NCBI GenBank assembly: GCA_030704615.1
Contig: CM060731.1
Location: 46,934,001-46,998,000, forward strand
Source: Takakia lepidozioides
Lineage: Eukaryota; Streptophyta; Takakiopsida; Takakiales; Takakiaceae
Reading direction: 5' to 3'
DNA: 64,000 nt
The notes under the pieces: model-generated
What the model was told of the DNA's origin: nothing
What the model saw: the letters and a program-made list of their open reading frames with translations, nothing else
Database searches by the model: none
Translations under genes and position numbers: made by a program
Part shown: in pieces, positions 41,245 to 52,132 of the stretch
How positions within the stretch are numbered: position 1 is the first letter of the stretch
Layout of the letters: the number at the start of each line of letters is the position of its first letter

Positions 41245-43206
41245 TCAGATTCCGTAGTGCTCCGAGCTGGCATCATTCAGTCTTGAGCGCCGTGCAGTGT
41301 CAGCACAGGTTAGAGCTCCCTTCTCCGTTTCAACCGTCTCTTTCACAAGCGACGTTGGTTCTTTGAAATCTGATATGTCGTTCTCTCGTACTTGTGTGGG
41401 CTTTTCTTCGAGTTCCTTGTAGAGCTGTCTAGTTCTGATCGCAAGCAGAACGCAGATTATGGAGCCTACAAGAGCGACAGCCATCAGGACATAAAAGGTG
41501 AGACGATAACATGTAGGTCCATGGCATATGAGAGCTTTTGACTTGGCTGGGCTCGGAGTAAGCAATTTCTGTTGTTTCCTCGCCTCTCGATCATAGAGGT
41601 AGCCTGCCAATCTCACCGATAGAAAATAGTTCCCAACAGGACTTGCCGCAAGAACGACATTGAAGAGGGTCGCAAAGAAACGCATCCCAAAAATGTCTGA
41701 AGTGATTATCGTGACTAATGACCACATGATCCCATAGCAGAGGCCTATCAAAATTGAGCCTATGTAGAGGCACCCAGGCACATTGCACGCCAGGAGGAGA
41801 TGCCCAATGGCCATAATTCCTAGTGAGACAGCGTAGAGTGTCGGCCTAGAAATGCCTCTTCTTTGCAGCAACTTCTCTGAGAGAAATCCTGCTACCCAGC
41901 GACCCAGAGAGTTCCAGATGCTGACGAGAGAAACAAATGTACTGACTTTGACGGTTGAATACCCAAGGGCAGCCCCTATCTGGCCCATGTTGTCAATAGC
42001 TGTCAGGCCTGACCCTATCCCACATGTTGTTGCCACGAAGAGAAGCCAGAAATCCACACTGGAGAATGCCTCTAAGATTGTGTGGTCCTCTCCTTGTCTA
42101 GGCCAAACCTTGATGATCCCCACTTGACTCTCTTTCTGATCGATATATGTAACCTGCTCCGAGCTACCATTCTCTCTGACATATCCACACTTTCCCAAGA
42201 GCTTTCGGAATAATTTCTCCACTGGCCCCAACAATGTACCGCTCAGTGCATCCAGTGGCTCATCAGGCTGCTTTTGAAGACCTGCCCCGGCCTCCGTGTC
42301 TGCTTCTCGCGCACTATCCATGCCAGCTAATTCATGACCATCAAGTTCTCTCGGGGTCAGTTTATGAACCATCTCACCTGCGTTTCCATAGAGTTCCGAT
42401 CGCACAACCGCCCAAATTAAGGGCAGAAGAAAGACGATGGCCATTGCGAAACCCATGAGTTTGTAAGAAACTGAGCTCAGCGTTGATACATTTTCCGCGA
42501 CAATGACACCCATCAGATAAGCAGCAACGGCTAGACCGACCCCCAAAAACCCATAGAAACTGATCGTGTGTGGTCGGCCTATGAAAGGCGGCAAGCGGCG
42601 AGTGAGGACGAAAGCACATGCGAGAGACACTCCTGTGGGTAGCCAAGACAAGAGCAACAGAAAGGAGCTGGGATGATTTGGTCCGTAGATAGCAAGATAG
42701 ACCTGCGTGACAATGGCGCCACTCAGACCGAGGAACCCCTTCACCAGACCTATCACAGTTGCCTTGTCGGTAGAAAAGAGTTTCACGCACAGCGCAACCG
42801 AAGCAGTGTTGAAGAAGGCCGTTGAGTTGGCACCGATGGCAATGTAAAGACACATTTGCCATGCTTGGGGCCGAGCGATCCGACTGGTCACAGCTAGCCA
42901 GATCATAAGGTAGCCCAAGAGATTCTCAACTGCCCCAAAGACAAGAATCACCAAGGGCGGCCCGAAGTCGCATAAGAGGCCTGCAATCACTCCAACACCC
43001 ATTCCGAAGTCCTTGAAGAAGCCGATTGTGTTAAGGGTTTTCTGGTCGTATCCCAGACTGGTCTTGATGTCCTGGGAATAGACACCAAAGCTGTAAACGC
43101 CCCCACTGGTTGACATGAGCAGGATTGCCACTGCTAAGAAAAACCACCGCCCTTGTACCAATCTTTGTAAGACCTGTAACTTCATGAGAATTTCCATGCT
43201 AGCCAT
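41245..43206 (-). CDS. Nodulin-like/NFD4-type MFS membrane carrier
   Basis: Intronless ORF of 653 aa. The first membrane segment sits at about residues 19-40 (GRWFFLAVAILLMSTSGGVY), followed by the family hallmark YSFGVYSQDIKTSLGYDQ and GFFKDFGMGVGVIAGLL. Twelve hydrophobic segments in two bundles are separated by a long charged loop (about residues 270-375). The second half begins ILEAFSSVDFWLLFVATTCG, then NMGQIGAALGY and SIWNSLGRWVAGFLSEK, the usual Nodulin-like order. The hydrophilic C-terminal tail is acidic. Plant members sit at various membranes and substrates are mostly unproven, so none is assigned. The start at 43206 is the first ATG, with further in-frame Met codons at residues 4 and 8. 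Confidence 0.93.
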   Translation of the reverse strand: MASMEILMKLQVLQRLVQGRWFFLAVAILLMSTSGGVYSFGVYSQDIKTSLGYDQKTLNTIGFFKDFGMGVGVIAGLLCDFGPPLVILVFGAVENLLGYLMIWLAVTSRIARPQAWQMCLYIAIGANSTAFFNTASVALCVKLFSTDKATVIGLVKGFLGLSGAIVTQVYLAIYGPNHPSSFLLLLSWLPTGVSLACAFVLTRRLPPFIGRPHTISFYGFLGVGLAVAAYLMGVIVAENVSTLSSVSYKLMGFAMAIVFLLPLIWAVVRSELYGNAGEMVHKLTPRELDGHELAGMDSAREADTEAGAGLQKQPDEPLDALSGTLLGPVEKLFRKLLGKCGYVRENGSSEQVTYIDQKESQVGIIKVWPRQGEDHTILEAFSSVDFWLLFVATTCGIGSGLTAIDNMGQIGAALGYSTVKVSTFVSLVSIWNSLGRWVAGFLSEKLLQRRGISRPTLYAVSLGIMAIGHLLLACNVPGCLYIGSILIGLCYGIMWSLVTIITSDIFGMRFFATLFNVVLAASPVGNYFLSVRLAGYLYDREARKQQKLLTPSPAKSKALICHGPTCYRLTFYVLMAVALVGSIICVLLAIRTRQLYKELEEKPTQVRENDISDFKEPTSLVKETVETEKGALTCADTARRSRLNDASSEHYGI

Positions 43207-44689
43207 TTCGAAAGTTTGTAGATCTAGAGAAAGAGAGGAATCTCAACTTGGCTATGACCAAGTTTGGACTGGAGCCAAGGATCCGAGTGCGGTGGGATCA
43301 TATGATTTCAGACCACTCGGTAACTGCATTTCAAATTTATCCTTGTAGTTCTTAAGCTTGTCCAACTACAGACTACTGTGTTATTTGAAAAATTCACGAC
43401 GCTGCAGTTTATAACTAGACCTGGCGCTGCTACATATTGTCTACTTGGGTGTTAGATCTGGAGGCCACTTCGGTGGACGATGTCAGATCATGATGCACAT
43501 GTCAAACAACCTGCCAGACGTGCTGATCTCAATTGTCTGGTGAAGGCCCTGCTCTGAAGGCCTCCCTACCGAGTGCGCTGATGAATCTCCTTGAACGTAG
43601 CTAAATCCTCAGTTACTACTTAGACTGTTGTTACTACTTAGACTGTTAGACCTGAGTGATGATTGCATGTCAAAGAGAGCATTTAATAGAAACTATGGCG
43701 TCGAAGTGGGAGATCATAGAGTCGACGCCCCGCAAACTCTAGAGACTCAGTGCCGCCGGAAGGCTTGATGAGCATGCTTGAATGAACGTAGCAGGTCGTG
43801 CAAAACCAAGCACACTTGTTACATAGCTGAGAAAGAACTCTGCACGTGTTGTGCATACCCGAAGAATGACATATACATATGTATCTACAAACATACCGAC
43901 ACTGGACAGTCGACGTACGAGCTGAGTGCAGACCGTCGGTATCTAGACTATAGTCCACGGACCCAATCCAACCAGCGAGACTTCGAGATGACAGCGGCCC
44001 TGAGATTGAGGAGACCTGTAGAGATCATCTAGTGTCTTAAAGCTCGAATGATCCTCGGAACGGAAAAGACGGTCACTATTCACTATACGAGTACTGAACT
44101 ACCGAGAACTTAGAAAGAAGGCCATGCGTAGTACTGTGAGTCTAGAAGCACCTCAGATGCACAAGACGATGTACATGTAGAGCTAAGCGCTGTGTAGCGA
44201 GGGGATCGAGAGAGAAACAAAGTTATGATGTTGGCCCTAGCGATCTCAAGATATTCTCAAGATCGCTGCACAAACGCTAGGACACGACGGGACCCACCGT
44301 CTCTTTGTACGCCGTATTCCTTCACTGTACAACATGTATACCTATGTGCCTACTTTTCTTTTCTTTTCTTTTTCCGGAAAAGGGACAGAGCCCAAATGAT
44401 AGATTAGAGGGTGGAAAAAATAACCACCGAGAGGCCGTGGAGGCTTCAAGTGGAGAGACTGCCCCGTAACCAAGGGTTCACAGGGAAACGCAGAGCCAAG
44501 GAGGGACAGAAAAACGAGAAGGGAAGAATGCGAGCTCTAGGGGTTCTATCCTGCGTAGAAGATAGAGGAGTGAACTAAGGTAGCTTAGAAGATCGTAGAT
44601 GCAGTAAAGATGAAGGGACACACTTATCAGGGACACAGTCATCAGCCTAAGAGACCCAGCCGAAAGGCTCCTAAAATCTGAGTCTGAGT
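43207..44689. other. Intergenic, nothing recognised
   Basis: About 1.5 kb upstream of the MFS gene. It holds short ORFs without motifs and one direct repeat at about 43611-43645 (GTTACTACTTAGACTGTT, two copies). Confidence 0.45.
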
Positions 44690-45010
44690 TGAGTCTTCAG
44701 CTTGGGGTCTCTGGCTCTTCGATGCCTCCAATTGCAGTCACCTTCTTCGTCTCCATCATGCGGGGACCTGCCATTCCGGGGGGAAAGAGTACTGCCAAAT
44801 AAGATTTCGAGCGATCTGGAAGTTAAGCAAGACAAGAGAGGTAGCGGCAAGGAGAGGGAAGGCATTCCAATTCTCATAGAACCTGAAGATCATGTCCCAG
44901 ATCCTTCTAGATCTGGGGCAGTGAATAAAACTGTGCACTATTGTTTCTTGAGCATTATTATTACAGACTGTGCAGACTGGATCCCCTGTGTCAATGAATG
45001 CCTACCTATG
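44690..45010 (-). pseudogene. LINE zf-RVT fragment
   Basis: The minus strand reads FIDTGDPVCTVCNNNAQET then HSFIHCPRSRRIWDMI, the Cys2-His-Cys zinc-binding module found downstream of reverse transcriptase in plant LINEs. No RT core is attached, so this is a short dead fragment. It is separate from the LINE fossil at 32-33 kb. Confidence 0.75.
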
Positions 45011-47661
45011 CATTGTATGAATTATGTATTTTTCTGTATATACGTACATGATTTAGAGTACAAATGAAATACAGATGTCCAACACTATAATAGTATGTAT
45101 GTGACTGTGCAATGGGCCGGGTGGAGTTTTCAATAGTTTTTCTTAGCTCTGTCAGATGTTGAAGTCCATGGAGAAAATGTGGTCAACCGACCTTACAGAG
45201 TGTCAAGGGTATGATTGGTCTAAGAAAGCTTTCAAGTATAAACTATAATCCCTGTGGCAGCTTGTCAAAATTTTGCTTCAATGGACAGAGCCTCTTGTAG
45301 TTTGCGGCTTGTTATTATAAGGCTGAATATAATGTTGTGGGCGGTGCCGTACTAAGTATGTGTCCACCTCCAAAAGGAGTGGGACAGGAAATAAGTTACA
45401 CTGGTGCTCTTATGTATGCTAACTTCGAAGTTGGGTCATACTTATAGGAGTGTGCATTGATCTGATCGTCACTTGTGTTGTAAGATCAAATGGATCAATG
45501 CCAGAAAATTTCCAAGTACTGCTGCATAGGTCATTATCCTATAGTTTTGTGGGTGAAACAAAATGTATTGTGTTTGATTTAACCTAACCTAAACCTAACG
45601 AATTAGGGTATTAGAGTGACTAACCCACGGAAATAGGGTGATTAACCCATCTATGTGTGGCTTGTGCTCACCTGAGCACAAGTCTGCTGACGTGCGCACA
45701 ATTTGGTCCGCGTCAGCACAAATTTCCAATTTTAGTTTTGCCACAGCATCTTTTCAGGAATATTCATGAATTTCGGGCATTTTCTCTTCTGCTCACGTGA
45801 GCGCGCACAGCGGTGTGAGGACTACCCAACCTCCATTCAAATCAATCAACGCCATCATTAGCAAGTGGAAGTTCTCAACTAAGTAAAATTGTAGTCGAAA
45901 AGTTTACTAACGTAACATAATGATGGCATTCCCATCACCCCACCGGACCATAGAATTTAGTAGTAGGTCACTTAATATTGGTTTGAAGTAGAAAGCGTGT
46001 AGGAAGAAACGGATTTTCAATGCAAGTACATCTACCCACATGGCCTTATCTTGTCTTCCGACAAACATGGTCCCACTTGGTTGGCATGTTAGGATCCTTG
46101 AGAATGTCATGTGTAGTGCCAAGCAGCTTTCCTGCAAGAACTCTATTATTTGAAAACTTATTGATTAATACCAATGATGTTGGAGAGGCTCATGGGGGCT
46201 CAACTACAAGAAGATGAGCCCTCCTCAACACTCACAAGGGGAAAACCCATGTCCCAAGTGAGGTTTGATATCTCACTTGGCATGTGAGACCAAATGAAGT
46301 CCCAACACACACATTCAACGCCTACTTAATGAGCACAACTTGTTAGTCTCAGAATTTCTTTCCTTTCCATTGTGCAATCTGTCTTAAAGTGGGCATATTG
46401 TGTGGATTTTGGTAATACATGACTAAGCTGCTTATACACCCTTATCTGCTAGTTTTCATTCACTACCCACTTTGGAATACAAATATAAATATCCAAAATG
46501 TCCTAGTTAACTATCATGTTGAAACAAGAGGCATTAAGTATGGAGAGTGAATCTTACTTATGTTGGATGCTTCATATGCATGCAGATGTATTCAAGTGAA
46601 GTCCTTGCCATAAGAGGAACTTGAGGGTCTTACTTACATTGCATTGACGTGGGTCCACATTGGCTCTCTCTTATCCACGTCGTCACATATTTTACTAATC
46701 TCATCCATCAGTGAACAGATTGATTGAATAGAAAGATGCACGGTGTGGTGGCTGGGTGGACTGGACGATGAATCCAATAGTGTGCATAGAGCAAGATAGC
46801 AAGTCAATTCGTGTATAAAGGTTGACAGAGTAGGTTTTGAACGAAGGGCAAAACAAGATTGATGATCTGTGGAAAAACGATTTATAAATGTGTAAATGTG
46901 AGCCTGGCTGGAATAAATCGCGGACATGAACGGAATAGAGCTAAGAAACGTTATAGGCACGGCTACCACATTTAACTTGAGTGAAATTGAAGCATTTCAA
47001 CTGTAAGTGGGGCACCAAAATCACAGTAAACAATAGTAATTGATTCTCTTAACTAAGTCAATTGTAACTATAAGTGCGGCAGGGACCTTGGTGTAGGGTT
47101 GTCGCAGACTAGTCAATGAATGAGTCATGAATACGACCAAGGAGGGAGGCGCTGAGCAGCCAGTGTTTTTTACCCGTCTTGGCATTGAAGTATTTCTCAC
47201 CTTCCATATACTCTTATCTCTCAGGTATTTGTAAATTTCGTGTTTGGTGGCCTAAACTGTACCGAATGGACGAGCGTTTTTTAGTGGGCTTACTCCAAAA
47301 CGTAATATTCCCTCATGGATGAAGGGACTCATTTGACAAACATTCACACGGATGAACTGTATGAAAGTCACCCTACATACTTCATCCACTTGCTCTAACA
47401 ATTTCAGGTGATTTGACCATGTCATTTAGGAAGATTATAACAAAAATCAAGGGGATGAGACCGGCCAATAGGGAGGGAGGGTTGGCCTGTAGGAATGGGT
47501 GAATGGTAAGGGCAGGTGTAGAAGGTGGCGTAGAAATAGAGAGGGTGTGGTGGAAGTTCTAGAATGTTCAAGAAGGAGGACGAGGCGGCGAACATCCGAG
47601 AAGTAGACCGAGGTGGCGGGTTGTAGAGGAATCTGGAAACGTGGGGACAAGGCTGCTGGAG
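45010..47661. other. Intergenic, sparse
   Basis: AT-rich DNA with a telomere-like run (CCTAACCTAAACCTAA) near 45582-45597 and one copy of a 30-bp dispersed motif at 47136-47165. A stretch near 45360-45415 faintly resembles SINE family A but is too degraded to call. No gene was recognised. Confidence 0.4.
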
Positions 47662-47663
47662 TA

Positions 47664-50212
47664 CAGTCGGCCCTCCATATGTGTTAATCTTTGGGAGTAA
47701 GAAAAACTGTAACACTTAAAGGATTGTAACACTTTAACAGATACAAATTTAGGATCAATGTAAAGTAACATTTATAAAGTTAAACTCTTACATGGGGAGC
47801 CCTAAAAAAAGTTCACGTTAATAGAACTACGAGAAATCGTCTTCACGGCTAATGATCTACAGGCGGTGAAGGTTGGAAGAAAGATTCTATACATGTCTGA
47901 TGTGAATGTGACATCCTCAATATCTCTACACCCTTTGCAAATTTTTCTAACCTTTCTACCAAGTGCATAACATCTGTCGACCTTTGCTGCAATAAATGAT
48001 GCAATGTTTCAAAAGCAATTACCTGTGCATCTTTAAAACCTACTGGGATTACACTTTGATCAGAAACTACATATTCACTCTCTTCTTCATCTTTGATGAC
48101 AGCTGCTTGAGGCCCGAACATCTCCATTATCTCTTCATCTGTTGGTTGGTATGGATTGTTCAAATGAAATTCTGCCTCATAATTGATGTACTTGTGAGCA
48201 TCCTTATTTGGTGGCAGTTACAAATTTTCGGCACATACCACAGTAAGCTGCTCTAATAAACTCGTAATGTCTGCAATCTCTGTCTTTTGAGCCTCATGAA
48301 GTGCCTGGGTTATATTCAAAGTGGAGAGGATCCTTGTATGATTCCAACAATTCTCTATGGACGCACGGATCACACCTTGCCGCCAAGCTTGGATAAGCAT
48401 TGTGGCTGCTTGATACACATCAATTTATGGATCTCTCTTTGCCACCAAACAATCAATTTGATGTTTTCGGTATGGAGCCTTGAATGAAGCAATAATTCCA
48501 GCATCCATAGGTTGAAATCTACTTGTGGTATTAGGAGGTAAAAACTCAAGTTGTGTGACATGCAGCCTGCATGCTATGTTGGGAATTTGATGTCCAAAGA
48601 AGTTGTCAACCAATAACAATATTTTTTCTCTGCCAAGTGCGACCATTTTCGTTTCAAAATCCATCATGAACCTTTCAAATAAGACTGTAGTCATCTAGGC
48701 TTTCTTGTTGGCTGCCCACATAATCCCAAGATTTTGGGGATTAACAATGTACAAGCTCTAGGTTTCATAAACTTGTTAATGACAAATGGAGGAAGCATAA
48801 CAGTATCATCGGCATTGCTACAGAGTGCAACGGTGAGCCTTTCGTTTTGTTTCTTTCGACCAGAAAGACGGTGCGTAACCAAAGTACGATTGGGCTCCAA
48901 TCTATATTTCATCCATGTTGTATATGTCAGAGACATGGTACCTTGAGCAAATGGTCTTGATTTCCTCCATGCGTTGCAATACTTCCGGTGAGTTATCTGA
49001 AGATGCATCCTCGCCATGACGTGTAAATCCTCTAATCCCAAACCGCCTCTTAAAACCATCCAACCATCAGTGAGAGAACTGCAGTTGCTTCTCGGTGGAC
49101 TCTCTCGTTCTCATATTATAAAAACGTTTCGCAGCTGTTATGAAGAGGTCATCTGATAATGTAGCACTTTGTTCCTGCATCACTGTGAACCAAGAGAATG
49201 TTGCTTCCTCAACTTCTGGACACCACGCTTTCCTCACTCTCTTTTGGGTTGCTGACTTATGATCGACCTCTAACAAATCATTTCTCTTCAGTAGCCTAGA
49301 TATGCTCATTTCAAATGATGAAGTTTGAATCTTATCATTTGCCCTTTGCCAATGCTCTGTTAGTAATACCACCTCTAGACTCATATTTATATTGATGATA
49401 CAGTAAGATTTCTTTCTTCTGTGCTAGGCTAAATTCTGAAGTTTTTTCCATCTCTATCACCTTAGCTTAACCTTCATACAAAACTACAAAGTTGCGGAAA
49501 TCTCCAGCAAAGTCACTCATCGCCATCTGCATCCTGATCGCTTGAATCGCCAATCACATCCTCTCTTAGTGGAATACAATACAGAAATAACCGGGTAGAA
49601 TTCTGAATTTAAATCTACACCTACAAACTAATCTCATAGCAAAATCTAGACCAAGACTGTAACGAAGAGTATTATAAAGTCTGCAACTGCACTTTCTATG
49701 AGGGTGTGAAAGAAATCTCAATCTAGTGCAATCTATGCAAGTACAATTCTTGCAAACATGTGTATGAAACAAATAGTCCCTCATATTGTACTCTTCACAA
49801 TAACCTCACATCGCGTTCTTGAAAGGAGAAAGACCAGCAGTCGAAGCCCAGTTCACTCCCTACGATTAAGCTGCTTCACTTAATGGTTGCCACTTGAGCT
49901 CCCTACTATTAAACTGCTTCACTTTAGTTTCCTGCAACTTTCACTTAATGTTTGTCCACTGGAGTTTCTATTATTAAGCTCCTTTATATATGCCCACTTG
50001 AGTTGATCAAAGACTTAACTAGAGACTTAGCTTTAGTGAATAAGAGCACTTTAACACATACACATGGTCATTATACAAAGAGGGGAGTAACCAGTGCTTA
50101 ACAGTTAAACACTTAACGCTTGCTTAGTTCACCCAAGTAGGGAGTAAGAATTATGCTAACACATATAGTTTTTTTAACACTTATGGGGGTCACAAATATG
50201 GAGGGCCCACTG
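47664..50212. mobile_element. pogo/Tigger-like DNA transposon, full length, decayed
   Basis: Terminal inverted repeats are CAGTCGGCCCTCCATATGTG at 47664 and, reading inward from 50212, CAGTGGGCCCTCCATATTTG. The element is flanked on both sides by TA (47662-47663 and 50213-50214), the Tc1/mariner target duplication. Subterminal AACACTTAA-type motifs repeat inside both ends. Total length is 2549 bp with a broken minus-strand transposase inside. The termini look like those of Tigger elements. Confidence 0.88.
47849..49384 (-). pseudogene. pogo/Tigger transposase, frameshifted
   Basis: Pieces in order on the minus strand. 49384-49067 holds the N-terminal helix-turn-helix/CENP-B-type DNA-binding part (MSISRLLKRNDLLEVDHKSA, KAWCPEVEEATFSWF). 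Around 48920 the first catalytic Asp lies in YNMDE, just before a frame break. Then come RLEPNRTLVTHRLSGRKKQN and ERLTVALCSNADDT; 48694-48425 has KILLLVDNFFGH (second Asp) and FLPPNTTSRFQPMDAGIIAS (third Asp). An acidic C terminus follows at 48163-47849. At least three frame changes and stops make it non-coding now. All three catalytic acids can still be read. Confidence 0.87.
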
Positions 50213-50377
50213 TAGTGCTAGGATGGTGGGGCCCAAATACTTGCGGCTGCTTAAGATGAGGGGAGAGTGGAGCGCAGTAGGGCGAGGGTTTGGTAGGTAT
50301 GTGATTCACTTCCCTTTTATTCTCCCTTTGTTTGACCTTGAGGAACAACCCCTGCCTCACTTTTTTGCTTCGCTAAC

Positions 50378-50545
50378 AACCAACATGTAGCCCAGTGGTA
50401 TACCATCTTACGAGTGGTTGTGGGTTCAAACCACCCTGTTGGTTGTTACAAAGGTGTCCACCTTCCTACCGGAAGGCAGTAGCCCTTCTGGGTCAAGCAA
50501 CACCATAAGTAAAGCTTGCTTCGGCAATGCGTCCACATTTTTTTT
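50378..50545 (+). mobile_element. tRNA-derived SINE, family A, copy 3
   Basis: A-box region TGTAGCCCAGTGGTA (50386-50400), B box GGGTTCAAACC (50422-50432), then AAGGTGTCCACCTTCCTACC and AGGCAGTAGCCCTTCTGGG. It is colinear with the copy at 30141, with one short gap between the boxes. A T-rich tail follows. Confidence 0.85.
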
Positions 50546-50945
50546 GTTTTTTCTGCTTCGCTACGCTGCTCTTCTTTTTGCTATTGTATTCTGCTGCGAC
50601 TTTTGTAACTGTTTAGACTGTTTATATTTGGACAGAAAACCGCATGACCACCTACTACTTAATAGGCAATACCGTTCTATTTCGACGGACCATGCTGGAA
50701 TCATTAAATACATGCAGGTCGCCAGGTTCAACAAGCTTAATGACAATATTAATTTTTTCATCTAAGCTTCATCCAATTTTTCTAGATTTTGGCACCGGGT
50801 CATTAAATTTCATTAGTAAGTAGTCAGTACTAGCATTCACCAGTGTAATGTTTTCAAAGTTCACTTTTTAAAATGTAAAGCAAAATTTAAAATATTCATC
50901 ATCTCTTAAAATGAATTAATTAAAGTCGGAATAGAGCACCCCCGC

Positions 50946-51674
50946 GCAATACCTGTGTTATGGGCGAAAACAAGGACTATTACACATGGTGTAGATATGA
51001 GGCTGGGCACATTTCAGGGCACCTGGGTGGTATTAAAAAAAAGTAACGTTCTCCCAACACTGGTTTGGCTTGGCCTGTTCGGTCATAGGCCAACTTACCC
51101 TAGCATTTTGGATGGAAGGCTAGTGATGAATTGAGAATCCCCAGAAATCTTGACGTTGATCTTATATGGTATAATTGTGGGGCTCAACTCTTCCCACCAC
51201 GAGAACTAAACAGGGCCACTCACCCCGTCAGTTCAAGACCGCATCATGCCCCTGCAGCGGAAGAGAAGACGACATGGGCGCCCACACCCGACTTTCACTT
51301 AATACATGCTTCATCCACTAAGTTACTTACTCCCTGTTCGAGATACCATCCAGTGTAAGCCAGGCATCCAAGCACCTACACTTTGCCATCTGCTCCCTGC
51401 TCCAAGGTAGCCGTTTGTGCTCGACAATCCGACAGCATCAACATTTTGACAAGGTCCTTACTGAGGGGTGCTAGTGAGCTTTCAACAACATTCATGCAAG
51501 TTGTTTTGGGCTCCATTTGGGCTCTATCGATGAGGAACAACGAACATGCCAGACTTACACAGATGCCTTATGTTTGCAGTCTGGAGATTGTAGAGTGGTC
51601 TCTGAGAACAACCAGGGAGGGAGGCGCTGAGCAGCCAGCGTGTATAGTCCTTTTGCCCATAACACGGGTATTGC
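50946..51674. mobile_element. Non-autonomous element with terminal inverted repeats, 0.73 kb
   Basis: GCAATACCTGTGTTATGGGC at 50946-50965 pairs with GCCCATAACACGGGTATTGC at 51655-51674 (19 of 20 positions). Similarity continues inward for about 15 more bases with a small gap (AAGGACTATTACAC against GTGTATAGTCCTT). No transposase is inside. The ORF at 51383-51835 crosses the right end and is not a gene. The flank at 51611-51640 shares 28 of 30 bases with 47136-47165. Confidence 0.65.
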
Positions 51675-52132
51675 CTTTGTCAATACGCCTATGTAAGCCT
51701 AGAGCTTTCATCTTGTCTTCTTCTTTAACAACCCAACCATTAACACCTCAAACAAAACAAACAAAGAATAGGGTACCTAAGTTAGTCCAGCATCTCAATG
51801 CCCAATCTCGCACAAGAGAAGCTTCAGGACCGTGACATATAGAGACTGGTTAGAGTACTGTTGACGGCAAAGATGAAATGAAATGAAATGGTACTTTATA
51901 GGTGGAAAAGATATGGAAAGAACGAAAGAAGATAGATGTGGCCTTCGAAAGAGCTGTGACCTTCGAAGGAGCTGCAGTCCTTCGAAGGACACCCCTGGCA
52001 CCTTGCCAAATGCCTCCTCAATGCAGGCCACAACTCAGAGTTGCACATGCTTTGATTGCCCGCATGTCTTCGACCCTAAACTTAACCAAGAATCATAAAC
52101 CTAGCATTGTGGTGATCCACGAAATCATCACA

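Noticed and set aside
45340-45430. Fourth SINE family A copy
   Set aside because: Shares only TGTCCACCT and AATAAGTTACACT-like fragments and lacks both Pol III boxes; too weak to call.
50378-50450. tRNA gene
   Set aside because: Same reasoning as the 30141 copy; it is colinear with the SINE family.
51383-51835. 150-codon + ORF
   Set aside because: It spans the right end of the 0.73-kb repeat element and a dispersed 30-bp motif, and has no recognisable motif; an open frame by chance.
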